From Trachythela sp. YZ-2020 (lineage: Eukaryota; Cnidaria; Anthozoa; Malacalcyonacea; Clavulariidae): 64,000 nucleotides of DNA. Below, in pieces: positions 11,326 through 22,894 of this stretch (position 1 is the stretch's first letter; every line of letters begins with the position of its first letter). The stretch spans positions 836,363 through 900,362 of the forward strand of contig JADLSH010000035.1 in the NCBI GenBank assembly GCA_016169945.1. Reading direction: 5' to 3'. A program made the translations under genes and the position numbers. The notes beneath the pieces are model-generated. The model was not told where the DNA came from and made no database searches. It was given only the letters and a program-made list of their open reading frames with translations.

Positions 11326-11588
11326 AGCATTCCATTTTTGTCCAGGGCAAAAAGTACACGTTGTGCTTTGCAAGAGTCGACTGGTTTCAGCGTCACCCAG
11401 AGCGATTCCTTTTCGGTTCTGGTGAGCCATTCCCAGAGATTTGGTGTGCCAATCTATTTGATAGTTTCGGTCCAGCATCATTTTTGCCTGTCCAGCGGAT
11501 AATGGTGAAATTTGTTCCTGGCTATGACGAGGTGAACGGCGAAAATGTTATGTTCGCACTGCCTTTGGCGAAAAAGTACAAACTGTAG
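11200..11588 (+). pseudogene. Frameshifted C-terminus of the transposase
   Basis: From about 11205 the +1-shifted frame reads Arg-Leu-Asn-Arg-Cys-Ser-Phe-Val-Leu-Ala-Lys-Trp and continues to a stop at 11588 through Arg-Pro-Gly-Val-Ile-Met-His-Phe-Val-Lys. It ends with Phe-Leu-Pro-Val-Gln-Arg-Ile-Met-Val-Lys-Phe-Val-Pro. This looks like the natural tail of this transposase family, whereas the main frame ends in 35-40 residues of poor character. A 1-nt change between about 11195 and 11225 explains both. A sequencing error is the alternative. Confidence 0.6.
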
Positions 11589-12099
11589 ATATTGGTATAT
11601 TTACAATAATTCTGAACTGTAAACTTGTTCCTATTCGTTCCAACGTGGAACAACGGCGCAGCTTAGGAATGCACATTTTGTTAAAAATGACGTTTTTTCT
11701 CTTAGTTAGCTTATGGTGACTAGGAGTCAAAACTTTACTCTTGAATGGACTTTAGTCTTTGTTAACATCCACAATGATGATGTGATTGTGAAATAGAAAC
11801 GTTAGATCTATCGAATAGTTAAGTTTACCCGTTCTAGATTTTGCACTTTTCATGTGTTAAATTCAGTATAAATGACCTTATGTCTTTGCTTGTGTAAGTT
11901 GCATTTGATTCGGCGTATGAAAAATGTTACGTCTGAAACAAGGTTTATTAACATACGAATAATGTTTTGGCTCGCGCAATCACCACGTATTAATGTTGTA
12001 GTTTGATGGAGTAGATTAGTGAGAGGAGTAACGTTCTTATTTTAATATTTGTTACTACCTGGCTCGCGACAAAGGCTGCGTCACGACAGCCACGCCCTC
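11589..12099. other. 3' flank of the transposase, no gene
   Basis: AT-rich sequence; no coding region or repeat recognised. Confidence 0.3.
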
Positions 12100-12102
12100 T
12101 TA

Positions 12103-12250
12103 AGGCTCTTTTCCACTCATCGCAAAACCAACTTGCAAACTCGCTGCGAGTTCTTGCATGGAATTAAAATAAACTGTCGAGCATTGTGATTGGATGAAAG
12201 TACTGCAGCGAGCTTGCGAGTTGGTTTTTGCGACGAGTGGAAAAGAGCCT
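12103..12250. mobile_element. 148-bp MITE, Harbinger-like
   Basis: Terminal inverted repeats of about 45 bp, starting AGGCTCTTTTCCACTC on both sides, with TTA flanking each end (12100-12102 and 12251-12253). TTA duplications are typical of PIF/Harbinger elements. No coding capacity. Confidence 0.75.
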
Positions 12251-12253
12251 TTA

Positions 12254-15200
12254 GTCGTCGGAATGTCGCGTTTGTTTAATGTGCTAGACCAGAAACAATG
12301 TGAACTTGTACCTGTGCGTATTTTCCAAAGTTACCTTTTAAAATATTCTCTTCATTCTTCAAATATCCAAAATGATCCAAAAAGTAAATATATCTTTCAA
12401 TTCAAGACCTGCCAACTTTACAAAATGCTAAACATGCCGGAATATTCTAAAATTTGATTGAGCAACTGATCATTGAACTTGTGCCAATAAAGAATCTAGT
12501 ATATTTTTCAAAATTTCCTCAATAGCATTGTTGACCATGAATAGAACACACACTTGATTGTACTTTTCCTTTAAGAAAACTTAGTTCAGAATTATTTCAT
12601 GCATTTCAACCAACAGGTCCTGCAGCTTTTCTCTGGCTGCTGGGTATGTCGCTTTTGTGTTTTTACCTTTTGCTCCCTCAACTTACTTCACCTTGGCGTT
12701 TCTGGAAGAAAGCTTTTCTGTTCATTAGCTTTGCATAAGTTCCTCATCAGACACCCCTACCTTTTGCAGTATTGGTCGTAGGCTAGTTGTCAAATACTCA
12801 TCACGACTATACCAGTTTCTAAGTTCGAACGCTTTCTTTAAAAGTATATTTTGCATTATTTGGCTACCATAGTTGAAATCAGTGTCCTTGAAATCACTGA
12901 ATCTCATCCTAAAATTTGTTGGTGTCCCCACGATTGGGGTGCGAAAATGTTATTCCCGCCTTCTTTCACAATCATTACATAACAACGCTGATAGAATAAT
13001 CTTATAATTCTTCAAAAATTATGTTTCAACATGTGGTCATGAAGCAACTTTGTTTTTTCTATATTAATTACAGTCTCGCGAGTTCCCATATGCATTAACA
13101 GCATGTCAATTATGCAATTTTAATTGGCCAGTTATTAATTACCGTTGATTGTTTATATTTATTTTTCATGCAGGTTATTCTTATTCTATGAGCACCGTAG
13201 GAACCCGTATTGACAGCGAGAGACGCCCGAGAGGACATTTCAACAAATTGAATCCCTCGTGGGAACTTCACGTTTATTCTATAACCGCAAAGGCTTATAC
13301 CATATTGGGCTATCTTAATGGAACGTATACCCAATTGACTGGCACCAAAAGCAGACGAACTCTTTATCTGTCCTTCGTAATCAAGGTTGTATACTGTACC
13401 TTTCGCTACGGCTACGTGGGCTACTTTGACGTCATGTTACACCAGTTTGTATATAGCCTAATACCTTGCATATATTGTAACAAAAGTTAGCTTGTCTAAT
13501 GTCTGATGATTTTCCAATGAAATCGAAATCATCACGAACTCATTCTCATCTTGTTCTAAGTCGATATCTTGAATTTCAAGACGCTAATCTTCGGATTGTT
13601 TTGTTTTCCATTTTTACTGTCGGCTGGCATTGGTTAGTGTATAGTTAGTAGTACGATAATGCGCAGACGAAATAGTATATAATACATAATCTTCGAGCGA
13701 TTGTTTTGATATGTTTTATCTTTGTCAAAAACGTGGTGTGCATATGCATATGTTTAATCGTTGAAATAGTCTATTACAGTAACAATCTGTTATAATTTAG
13801 CCTTACCTTCGTTTGTTGATTCCGCTTGTTAGGATTAATGAACTTACACTTTGCCGTGGAGTTTATTCGCTAAAATATCTTAAATTTCACCTGCGGATCT
13901 GGCCTGATTCCACCTTAACTTATAGAACTGATTTATTTGCATACTTCATAGTTCATATAAACATACAGCCTTTAATTGAATTTTTATTAAAACGGGTACA
14001 ACACTGCAGATCGTGCAGTCAGAATCGTGTCCGCTCATTCATGCCCATATAATATGATTAATGTCGTCGATATTTTGTCTGCTTTTGTGAACAAATGGAG
14101 CCGGGGCATACTGGTGTACGGTTAAGTTCAAGGGCATGCTAGCCAGAGACTGACAACGAGAACACGTTGTTGGCCACTGACATCATGGACCCTAAAATTG
14201 AAAACAAAGCTTTTGTTTTTCCTATGGTTTTTCATCACCTCTTGATAGCGTCTGCATGGGCTTCTGCCCGTTCAAATTTTGTTTGCGTTGTCTTTTTGAA
14301 GACCCCATTAGTACGCCATTGGTACGGTTCCCAACTCGTCCGGTTGAACGCAGTGAACTCAATAAAAGTGAAGCCGAAAAAAATGCTCGCGCCATAATAT
14401 TCGTTGTCAATTAAAGCTTAGTCTCCCGCGCGGTTCATTATTAATTTGTCATTTTGTCACTTCAGAGTGCAGTCCTCCATCCTCCATTTTTGCCTGCCAT
14501 GAAATCGTAACAATGCAAGTCATCTACTGAAATTTAGACATAGACTTGTCAGCTCAATCAGTCAAGAATCAAGATCCTACTTCCTCCTCGTCGTCGAGTT
14601 GAACTTCGCGTACAAACGCTTTCGCTCTGTGAATCTTGCCACACAAACATTTACAAAATTCAATTCAACCCTGGAAAAAGCCCTTTTAAAAAATATATAT
14701 CCCGTTCGAGTATGTTAAGCACAGCTCCTGGATAGTCACTCAGCCCTTCAGTTTCTCGCACTTCATATCTCCGCCATGTTTGTGTTTTAATAAAAGCGCG
14801 CGTTGGGGCGGGTTCATTTTAATTTCATTGTTTAAATTCAAAACAAACATTTAATTGAATTAACACGTGAACTATTAATTGACACACGTTTTTACTTTTC
14901 AGCTTCAATTTAATTTCTACAAACTAAAACATTTCAAAAATTTGCGAAAAATGGCAACGGTAAAGACAGTTACATGTAATTTACCTACTTGTGAAAAGAT
15001 ATTTTTTCGCGACAATTTTTCTTTCCGTACTGCTTGCTTGTGCACCCAGGAACGACGCAATATATCGGCATATTTCGAGAAGTTTTCCTCGAGCGTTTCT
15101 TTGTCACAGTTAACTCAATGCACTAAATTTTAGGAGAAAAATAGTTTGTTCCTAAAATGTAATGCATTGAGTTTGCGATGTTTTTCGTGATTGCATTCAC

Positions 15201-15382
15201 ATTTATACTGTCCGTGTAACGGTTCGCAGTGGGGGACTAAAACTGACGTACGGACCGCGTGAAATTGACTTTTGAGGGACTGAAACTGATGTACGGACCG
15301 CGTGAAGGACTGGGATTTAGGCTTCACTTTTTTCCCACCTGAATGACTGAATGTTATCGTTCCAGATATTAAAAATTTATGG
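12254..15382. other. Interior of the CACTA element, no firm gene
   Basis: Contains only small open frames. One on the minus strand (12725-12931, ending Lys-Val-Gly-Val-Ser-Asp-Glu-Glu-Leu-Met-Gln-Ser) has plausible protein composition but no recognised family. 14950-15130 (plus) has a short frame starting Met-Ala-Thr-Val-Lys with three cysteines. Neither is supported by splice context. Confidence 0.3.
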
Positions 15383-15390
15383 AGTTCACT

Positions 15391-15748
15391 CAGTGGCGTA
15401 ACGTTATATCAGGGGGCCCCCGGTTCAAAAATTTTCCCCCTAGTACGAGTGCCGAAGGCACAAGCGCGCGCCGAAGGCACGAGCATTCTAGGAAGGTCCG
15501 GAGGCATGCCCCCCCGGAAACATGCCTCTAAGAAGGTCCGGAGGCATGCCCCCCTTGACGGTCAGAAAACGACATTTTAATATATCAAGAAAGAATATAT
15601 ATTTTGTTGTTGCGTTCATGCATTTTCGTTTCTCAGAGTCTTCCTGTCAATTTGTTTTTGCTCTACCGTCTGAGCTTGCCTTGGGCCCCTCTTTGGGTTG
15701 GGGGCCCCCGGGTTCGCCCGGTCTGAACCCATGGTAGTTACGCCACTG
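15391..15748. mobile_element. Nonautonomous hAT-type element, 358 bp
   Basis: Begins CAGTGGCGTAAC and ends GTTACGCCACTG. Both sides are flanked by the perfect 8-bp duplication AGTTCACT (15383-15390 and 15749-15756), diagnostic of hAT insertion. The interior is GC-rich with GGGGGCCCCC near both ends. No transposase. Confidence 0.92.
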
Positions 15749-15784
15749 AGTTCACTGGTTGAACGTAGTCTGAAATTACGTGCT

Positions 15785-16165
15785 TAAACTGCGAAATTAT
15801 TTTGAAGTGTAAGCCGTTTTTACACCGCTTTTTGCGTTTCCCGTAAAAGTTATTGCAAATTTGGCAATAAATTTGCCTTAGGAATTAAATTGGGCAAAGG
15901 CATTAGTAAATTTTTGCAAAGAAAGTCGAGAAAAGCCCAATATTTGTAAATGAAAACACAACGAATATGCTTCGTTTGCAAAGCTGTTGCAAAGTTTCAA
16001 ATTTCGCATTGTAGAAACACTTGTTCAAATTTAATGCAAATTTCATGTTTACAATCTAAAACACCACATACTCAAAATTAGGCAAATTTGATAATAAATT
16101 TGCCTAATAAAGTAACGCAAGCAAATTTGTTAGTAAATTTTTGCAAAGACAGTGCCAGTGGGCCA
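15785..16165. repeat. Internal copy of the CACTA right subterminal field
   Basis: Collinear with about 20620-20960: shared AAGTGT(A/G)A(G/A)CCG, AGTTATTG, CAAATTTTTGCAAAG and many GCAAATTTG words. It lacks the terminal CCCGTG end. Probably a partial duplication of the element's right end, or the remnant of a second related element. Confidence 0.55.
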
Positions 16166-16538
16166 AGTGGCGCCTCTTGTCGGCGGGCGCCAGAGCAAGA
16201 ATGCATGCTGTCGGCTGAAACGTTTACACAATTTATATAGGCCGTAGGATGAGGGTCGAAAATATGCTTAGAAAACAGATTCCGTAGCACCCCTCGTGTA
16301 ACTACATAATTTTTACATGAATCAATAGATTAGAACGTACTTAGTTAGAATCCGCTTCCCCCCAAGCGAAATAGTTGCACAAATTGAAGTACAACCTCTC
16401 CAAAGTTCGGGCTTCCTCGTGTTTCGAAATCATGAACGGCCATTGTTGTGTTGCAACTACGCATGCGCTTGACCACAAAACACTTAATGCGCACGCGCAG
16501 ATAGGAAAACTGATCTCAATAAAACACGCATATTCAAG

Positions 16539-17066
16539 ATGGCTACTAATGACGATATGTCGAATATTCGAATATCCTCATGTTTTATGCATTTTGAAGG
16601 CGTAACCGAGCAACTTTCTAAAGTTACTCGTCAAAGGCTTAAGAAATTTGTCGATTGCAGGAATAAATGGGCGAAACTTAATTGCCTGCAAGCTGAGATA
16701 GCGAAGGATCTGTATGATAAGTTTGATGACGAATTCGTCAATTATTCATACTTGGCAGAGAACACAAACGAAAGTTTTGATTTAGAATGGTACCACCACA
16801 TGAAATGCTACAAGAAATTTAGCGATGAAGAAAAGATCCGTAGGAAAATGGAGCTAGTACAAGCACGGAAAAGGTCGCTAATACCGTAGACCACACATGC
16901 CACATGGAACCAGCATTTACCAGCCGTGGAACCCAGAAGAAAGATTACACGCAATTCAGTCATTTCAGTGGAACCAAGTAAGACCTTGCCTCAAAGAAAC
17001 AAGCATGTACTACCAGAATGCTGCATTATTTGTGGAAGAGATTCGTCTTGGTTTTCAAGAGACAAG
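16539..17066 (+). pseudogene. Exon 1 of a decayed transposon-borne gene
   Basis: The frame opens with Met-Ala-Thr-Asn-Asp-Asp-Met-Ser a few bases inside the left inverted repeat and runs 116 codons to a TAG at 16887. It continues in the same frame to a Cys-Cys-Ile-Ile-Cys motif and a consensus donor (AAG|GTATGA) at 17067. In-frame continuation across the stop suggests a nonsense mutation. Met...Leu-Gln-Ala-Glu-Ile...Trp-Tyr-His-His-Met-Lys-Cys-Tyr recalls a family of long uncharacterised proteins common in cnidarian and fish genomes that carry Cys/His-rich segments. I do not know its function. Confidence 0.55.
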
Positions 17067-17350
17067 GTATGATTATGTACAATTTCTTGTGTACACTATC
17101 TTTATATTCTATGGACCACCTTTTGGTGGAAAAGTTGTCATATTGTGCCTTACTGTCTTGTGCATATACCTATATGGCTATATGATATTTTAGAGTACCT
17201 ATTGGGTGCGTTGGATCTTAATGGGTTAATTATCCAGATAATAAGTTTATTTAAACAAGCATAATATAAGCTACTCTGGATTGTAAAGTTTACAAACCAG
17301 AGTAGCTTTATTTTAATACCTGGTTAATTTGTCAAATTCACCCTGCTTTA

Positions 17351-17774
17351 GGGGCTGTTTATATGAAACCTGGGCTGGCTCGCTGACCGGGCCAGCCCGG
17401 TAAGCGGGATGAATTTGTCTTGTGTTTATATGAGAAAATTTCATCCCAGCAGGCAGGATGATTTTGTTGTTTTGACCTTTGACATTGTTTTGACAGTTCT
17501 TAAAAATAGCTTACACACAAAGTGGTGGTGGCGTCTCTTTCAACTTTCATCCCGGCAACCGGGCTGACCCGGTTAGTGAGTGTTTATATGGGGAAATTTT
17601 CATCCTGGTAAGCGAGATCTCGCCTTTTTCAAGTGAGATCTCTGGAACCGGGCCAGCCCGCTTGTCCATATAAATGCACAGTAGTTTTTACTATAAAATC
17701 AATTACATGGCGAGATCTTGCTAAGCGGGCTGGCCCGGTCAGCGAGCCAGCCCGGGTTCCATATAAACAGGCCC
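17351..17774. mobile_element. MITE, Harbinger-like, 424 bp, in the intron of the decayed gene
   Basis: Terminal inverted repeats of about 55 bp built on GGGCTGTTTATATG and GGGCTGGCTCGCTGACCGGG, flanked by TTA on both sides (17348-17350 and 17775-17777). It is GC-richer than its surroundings because of repeated CCCGGTAAGCGGG-like words. No coding capacity. Confidence 0.8.
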
Positions 17775-17828
17775 TTAGTTGGTAAATGCCATTTTTAAAC
17801 AGGCATTCTAAACTTGTATGTTTTACAG

Positions 17829-18380
17829 TGTAGAAAACACAAAAGAGAAGAGGAACACCACTAGTGTTGGCAAGTACAATTGATGCTGGCTTATTACGTA
17901 CAGCTGCTGAGAGGAAAAATGATGAGCGGATACTTGTGCAGATTAGAGATAAAGACTGTGTTGCATTGGAGGTCCGCTACCACAAAGTTTGCTATAGCAA
18001 CTATACCATATTCCTTGCAAGGGAGGCAAAGACGACCACAACATGTGCACCACCAGTGTATGAAATATCTTACAATGTATTCTGTAAAGAAGTCATTGAA
18101 ACTGAAATCCTCAAGGGAAAAGCAATAAAGTACATGATTGAGAAATTTGTTGTCATTGCTAAGGAAACTGAGAATGTGGATGCATCGAAATACAGGTCTT
18201 CCGAGCTCAAGCAGCAGCTAATTAACAGTTATCCCCAGCTGGTATTCTATTTGCGTAAATCTAGAAATGTTAGTGAAATTGTGTATGCTGAGAACTTGGA
18301 TACTTGATTTAGTTGAGGAACATATGTTGAGTAAAGCTGAAAATAGTGATGAAGAATTTGATGAAGGACTGCATAAATAA
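17829..18380 (+). pseudogene. Exon 2 of the decayed transposon-borne gene
   Basis: Starts after TTTTACAG. In the phase set by exon 1 it reads Cys-Arg-Lys-His-Lys-Arg-Glu-Glu-Glu and stops at 17862. A shifted frame then runs to 18307 with Ala-Ala-Glu-Arg-Lys-Asn-Asp-Glu-Arg and the Cys/His motif Arg-Tyr-His-Lys-Val-Cys-Tyr-Ser-Asn-Tyr-Thr, typical of the same family. Another shift near 18290 leads to Asp-Leu-Val-Glu-Glu-His-Met and a stop at 18380. With the TAG in exon 1 this makes at least three lesions. Upstream exons pair a Cys-x2-Cys with this Cys/His block, which may form a zinc-binding fold. Function unknown. Confidence 0.6.
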
Positions 18381-19289
18381 ACAAGGAACCTGGACTAATA
18401 AAATTGATGGGAAGAGAGTTAGAAAATAAATAAGATTGTGAACACCGAGTAATACTTATTTATGGCATATCGTAATTTATCTATTAAGCACCCCCCTGCC
18501 CCTCTCCTGTAAGCAATTAATTTATAAAATTGTGAAGCATGAAAGTATTGTATTTTAAAGATAATTATGATATTTTACTGATACTTTGGTACGTAACATC
18601 ACTGTACCCGATGTTGCGTATTTATAAAGAGAATCAAACGCAAACAGACTCTTTGTATATATTAGAAATAAGCCCCAAATTAATAGAGAAATTACGGTAT
18701 GCGTGTTCTATAATGTTTAGGATTGTGATAATATTTAAATCCAGAAAAACAGATTTGCTTGCAAAAACGTCATGCAATTGCTGTAGTATAAAAATTTTTA
18801 CATCATATTTTTAATAAGTTATTGTAATGTTGGCTTGGAAGTGTTCCTGGCGAGGGCTTGACACGGTACATTGCTCAGAATGTTTGGCGAACTCCATTAA
18901 AATGCACAGAACATAAAAATATCATTATATTTTTAAAACAATCCGATGTCATCTTGTATTACTTCAGCCCTGCTTTCGCACATTTCATAATTTTTTTCTT
19001 GTCCAGTTCTGCGTTGAGATCAGTTTTCCTATCTGCGCGTGCGCATTAAGTGTTTTGTGGTCAAGCGCATGCGTAGTTGTAACACAACAATGGCCGTTCA
19101 TGGATTTCGAAACACGAGAAAGCCCGAACTTTGGAGAGGTTGTACTTCAATTTGTGCAACTATTTCGCTTGGGGGGAAGCGGATTCTAACTAAGTAAGTT
19201 CTAATCTATCCATTCATGTAAAAATTATGTAGTTACACGAGGGGTGCTACGGAATTGAACATTTTCGACCCTCATCTCACGGCCTAATA

Positions 19290-19975
19290 GTTTTACTAAT
19301 ACGGCCTGAACACAATCGTATCGCCTATCGGATTCTTCAGTGTATTTTCTCTAGCAACGGCAGTATCTGAACGGGTATTAGGCGGTATTGTATGTTTAAA
19401 TAAATATTATAGTTGGCAAAAGCGTTTTGGTTTTTTTAAATTAGAATTTGAGCATTCATATTTATAATGTTTTCGTACAGATATAATTGTATCATTAAAT
19501 TTTTTGGTTAACCGGCAACGTGGAAACTAGAAGTTATGCTAATCGGTATACAGTAACAGTCAACACACGTGTGAAATCCGAATGAATACAAGCCACAAGG
19601 CCTAATTCAGACGTCGAACTTATCATGTGCGGAACCTAATGTAAATGAGTTTCAACCATGGTCAATGTCGATGAGGCTAATATTTGAGTTCTAAATTCAG
19701 GAAATCAGCAGAAATCAGGTCGGAGATTTGTACGCTGTGGCCTTTGTGTCTTTGAAGCATTTTGAAATCGTGATATTGTTAGAAATACCGTCAGAAATAG
19801 CTTTATAGGCAAAAAGGAGACAATTTCGTTCCAACCTAAGCCTGAAAGCTAGTGTTTCTGCCGTCACGAATTGCGGACTGTACAGTGTCAAAAAGGATGG
19901 TGTCTTATTCGTCACTAATAAACACGCTTATGTTTGGCCGTCAAGCGCTAGTTTGAACCTGTATATGAACCTCTA
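19290..19975. other. CACTA interior, no gene
   Basis: AT-rich. 19720-19850 is faintly similar to 25970-26090, with a shared CCGTCAGAAA word and an ACAATTTCGTTCCAAC-like word, so it is probably an old repeat. Confidence 0.3.
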
Positions 19976-20149
19976 TTCGCCATTCCGAAGTTGCAGTATA
20001 GGACTGGTAATAGCGAGGTTGACAATGCATCATGGGACTGTTTTTGGGGACGCAAACAAAAAGCTCGTTCCCCAAAACAGCCCCATGATGCATTGTCAAC
20101 CTTGCTAATTGCTATTACCAGTCCTCTACTGCAACTTCGGAATGGCGAA
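19976..20149. mobile_element. Fold-back MITE, 174 bp
   Basis: Near-perfect hairpin. The left arm starts TTCGCCATTCCGAAGTTGCA and the right arm is its reverse complement down to a short loop near 20045-20060; a few bases differ. TCTA-like flanks occur on both sides, but the exact target duplication is uncertain. Confidence 0.75.
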
Positions 20150-20171
20150 TTCTACCCGTGTGCGTGATCAT

Positions 20172-20573
20172 CATGGCCGCCGAGAGAATTCGCGGGCCCC
20201 CGGGCAACATTTTCTCTGGGCCCCTATGACGTCATTATTTTCAAGCAGCAGGAAATACTAAAAATTGTACTAAGGCATATAATGGCCCCTAACTAGAATC
20301 AAGGTCATAGGAAGCTTGGAGTCACTAGATCGTCAGAAATTGCATTTTCAGAGTCTTCTTTACCTCTTTTGTTAGGCACTTGCATTTATTCTTTCATTAT
20401 GATATACGAGTTTATGCTATTTGCTGCCCCCAATTGAAAAAATGCCCTCAGTCTGTAAATGGGCCCTTACAACGACCACTACATTTTGAGAGGGCCTGTT
20501 CAATTTTAGGCTCTCTCAAGTTGGGGCCCCTATTAGGTCGGGGGCCCGGGGAAGGTTGCGCCCATCGGCCCTG
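20172..20573. mobile_element. Nonautonomous hAT-like element, 402 bp
   Basis: Flanked by the perfect 8-bp duplication GTGATCAT (20164-20171 and 20574-20581). Ends read CATGGCCG and CGGCCCTG, with GGGCCCC stretches inside both. Similar in style to 15391-15748 but with a different target duplication, so an independent insertion. Confidence 0.85.
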
Positions 20574-20639
20574 GTGATCATGCCCGATCACGTATAATGT
20601 ATTCGACTTCACGCTACGAAACAATTCGTGAAATAATTT

Positions 20640-20992
20640 AAAGTGTGAACCGCTTTTACATGGTATTTGCATATACTGTCAAAGTTATTGTATATTTGGC
20701 AACAAATTTGCCATAGGCATCAAATAAGGGAAAGACTTTAGCAAATTTTTGCAAAGTCGAGAAGAGTAAATATTGGTAATATATACGCAATGGATTTACT
20801 TCGCTTGCAAATTTGTGGCAAAATTGCAAACATATTTGCACATTATGGAAATAGGAGTGCAAATTTGTTGCAAATTTAACAGCCGCAAATCTAAAACACT
20901 CCATACGCAAATTTGGGCAAATTTAGTTCAACAAATTTGCAACATATTTGGCAGCGTGCAAAGTTATTGCAAATCTAAATTTTCGTCCCGTG
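20640..20992. repeat. Right subterminal field and right end of the CACTA element
   Basis: Repeated GCAAATTTG and TTTGCAAA words in both orientations, ending in TTTTCGTCCCGTG at 20992, followed by the TAT duplication. Confidence 0.65.
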
Positions 20993-20995
20993 TAT

Positions 20996-22669
20996 GGTAG
21001 TCAAATATATAAATATTTCTATTTACTTACTCTAGTGTGCCCAATGTGTATCAAATCCATCAATAATCTTTCTTGTATTAAGAAAAGCCTGTATCAAACT
21101 CGGGTCTCAATCTCAGATCTCTCACTTCGCTTATATAAAGCTTTCCCGCACAATGTTTGCTTTAATTTTGCTAGCAAATCCCGTTGAAAAATACACCGTG
21201 CATCTTCTTTCAAGTATTCTGACAAATTTTCGTTTCGTAATCTGCATACTGTTTACAAGTTCTCATTCCACGTCCCGGAAATACCGAAATACTCATTAGC
21301 GCGCCGGGCAACGCCGGTGAATAGGTAGCTTTAAGTTTGTATTTATTCTGAACGCATCAGTATATCAATGAGAGATTTATGGATTGAATATCTCTCCATT
21401 GGGGACTACAATTTCTTCAACGAGTTTTTCCCATTGGGGACTAGCCTCCGGAAAAGATATGTGTTATTGTATATGACATCCTCGCTTCAATAGTTAAAAG
21501 CAAGTCTAGAGGTATGAATATTTGCCATATATATTATCGTTGATTACTCTGAATTGTAACTCGCAGTGATATATAGAACATATATATCATATGGAGATAG
21601 ACAATACTCACAATTATATATCCTTACACTACGTATACGCTAGCCCGAATGACAACTTCCGTATTTGTATTACGTGCGGCAGCCATTCTTAGCAGTGTTT
21701 ATTGAACTACCACATGTCATCGTCTGCAATACTATATACAGTATCTACCTCGCATTTTCAAGCTATACAAATTACAGTAAGCGGCGGAGATACGTACTCA
21801 ATCATATATATATACACGCCGCTACTACGCTTGCTCACTCAAACAAACATAATATTGTCTGTCAGTCTATTAACAAATATTTAAATTGACTGTCTACATA
21901 ACAGGTATATGTCAATATTGTAAGAATTACTGTTAGGGTTAGGGTTGTAGTCTTTTTAAAGATCACTAGCTGGGCAAAAGAGTAGAGTGGAGTAGAACGG
22001 TATTGACCGTGAACTCACAAAATATTCCAGCCCGCGTGACACTTTAAAAGTTGGCTGGTAATACCATTGTTGTGAAAGCCTATGGTGAAAACTATACTTG
22101 TAACACCAACAAGCATTTTTCAACAACATGGGAAAAACCATGCTACACCGCTACTTTTCGGACACTACTACGATAAAATACACTGTGAATTGCCGTTGTT
22201 TCGCAAAGATTTATACAAGATTATGATACATTTTGGCAAACGCACATACAACGGGCCAAGGAGTCTTGATATATAAACGAAACTGCCACAATAAAAATCA
22301 AATACATTTATGAAACGCAGCATAACAAATAAAACAGACATTGACACGGTAGAAAAGACTAAAAGCTGACTAATTAAAATCATTTTCAATTTGTTAAAAA
22401 TTTTGTCTCGAAAATGATGCAGCAAAGCTGAAGAACGACATTTCTTTTATTTTTTTGTTCATGTTTACATGTTAAGACTCCTCGACTCGTATTTTACTTA
22501 AGTTAAAACGTACTTAAAAGGGCGACAGTTAAAACGTAGTTCACAGGGCCACAATTAACCGAGGTGTCCGCCACGACCGTCCAAAGCGTACGAGATTTCT
22601 AAATCACTTGATTTCTGAGTGATTTCTACTGATTTCAACACTGATTTCAAGATTTCCGGAAGATATCAG
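20996..22669. other. Intergenic, no gene
   Basis: No protein recognised. Two and a half TTAGGG-like units at 21925-21945. 22560-22665 contains repeated TGATTTCT words that recur at 26105-26190, on the other side of the LINE, suggesting the LINE inserted into one older AT-rich repeat. Confidence 0.3.
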
Positions 22670-22894
22670 TTTATTATTATTATTACACACTTTATTTAAA
22701 GACGCTAGCCCCGACAACTATGTAAAAGTTGATTTCCACGGGAGGCGTCAATATAAAAATATTACATAGTAAAAAAAAGGAAGGATATAAAGAGGACATG
22801 CAACTATATACATAAATTATATACATTATCAAAACTGAGAAATGAAGGCTACTGAAGATTACGGTGTGTCCCAGGTAGAGATATGACTTGGTTA

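Larger units (their letters stand above)
16238..19286 (+). mobile_element. 3-kb transposon with ~280-bp terminal inverted repeats
   Basis: Left repeat 16238-16525 and right repeat 19014-19286 are inverted copies with few mismatches, beginning TAGGCCGT and including GCTTGGGGGGAAGCGGATTC and CGCATGCGCTTGACCACAAA. Between them lies one intron-containing decayed gene. The target duplication is unresolved because the flanks are T/A-rich. The superfamily is not identifiable from the gene. Inserted within the large CACTA element. Confidence 0.75.
4379..20992 (+). mobile_element. Composite CACTA (EnSpm) element, 16.6 kb
   Basis: The left end reads CACGGGACGAAAAT and the reverse complement of the right end reads the same 14 bases, with partial matching beyond. 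Both ends are flanked by TAT (4376-4378 and 20993-20995), the 3-bp duplication usual for CACTA elements. Next to each end are subterminal fields rich in GCAAATTTG-type motifs (about 4440-4870 and 20640-20985), the arrangement in which CACTA transposition proteins bind. A Tnp2-type transposase lies inside at 8728-11588. The size is explained by younger insertions listed separately. Seen: ends, duplication, subterminal motifs and transposase. Inferred: that they belong to one element. Confidence 0.72.

Noticed and set aside
13149..13490. 113-aa plus-strand frame
   Set aside because: No motif, splice context or repeated occurrence supports coding; length is within chance for this region.
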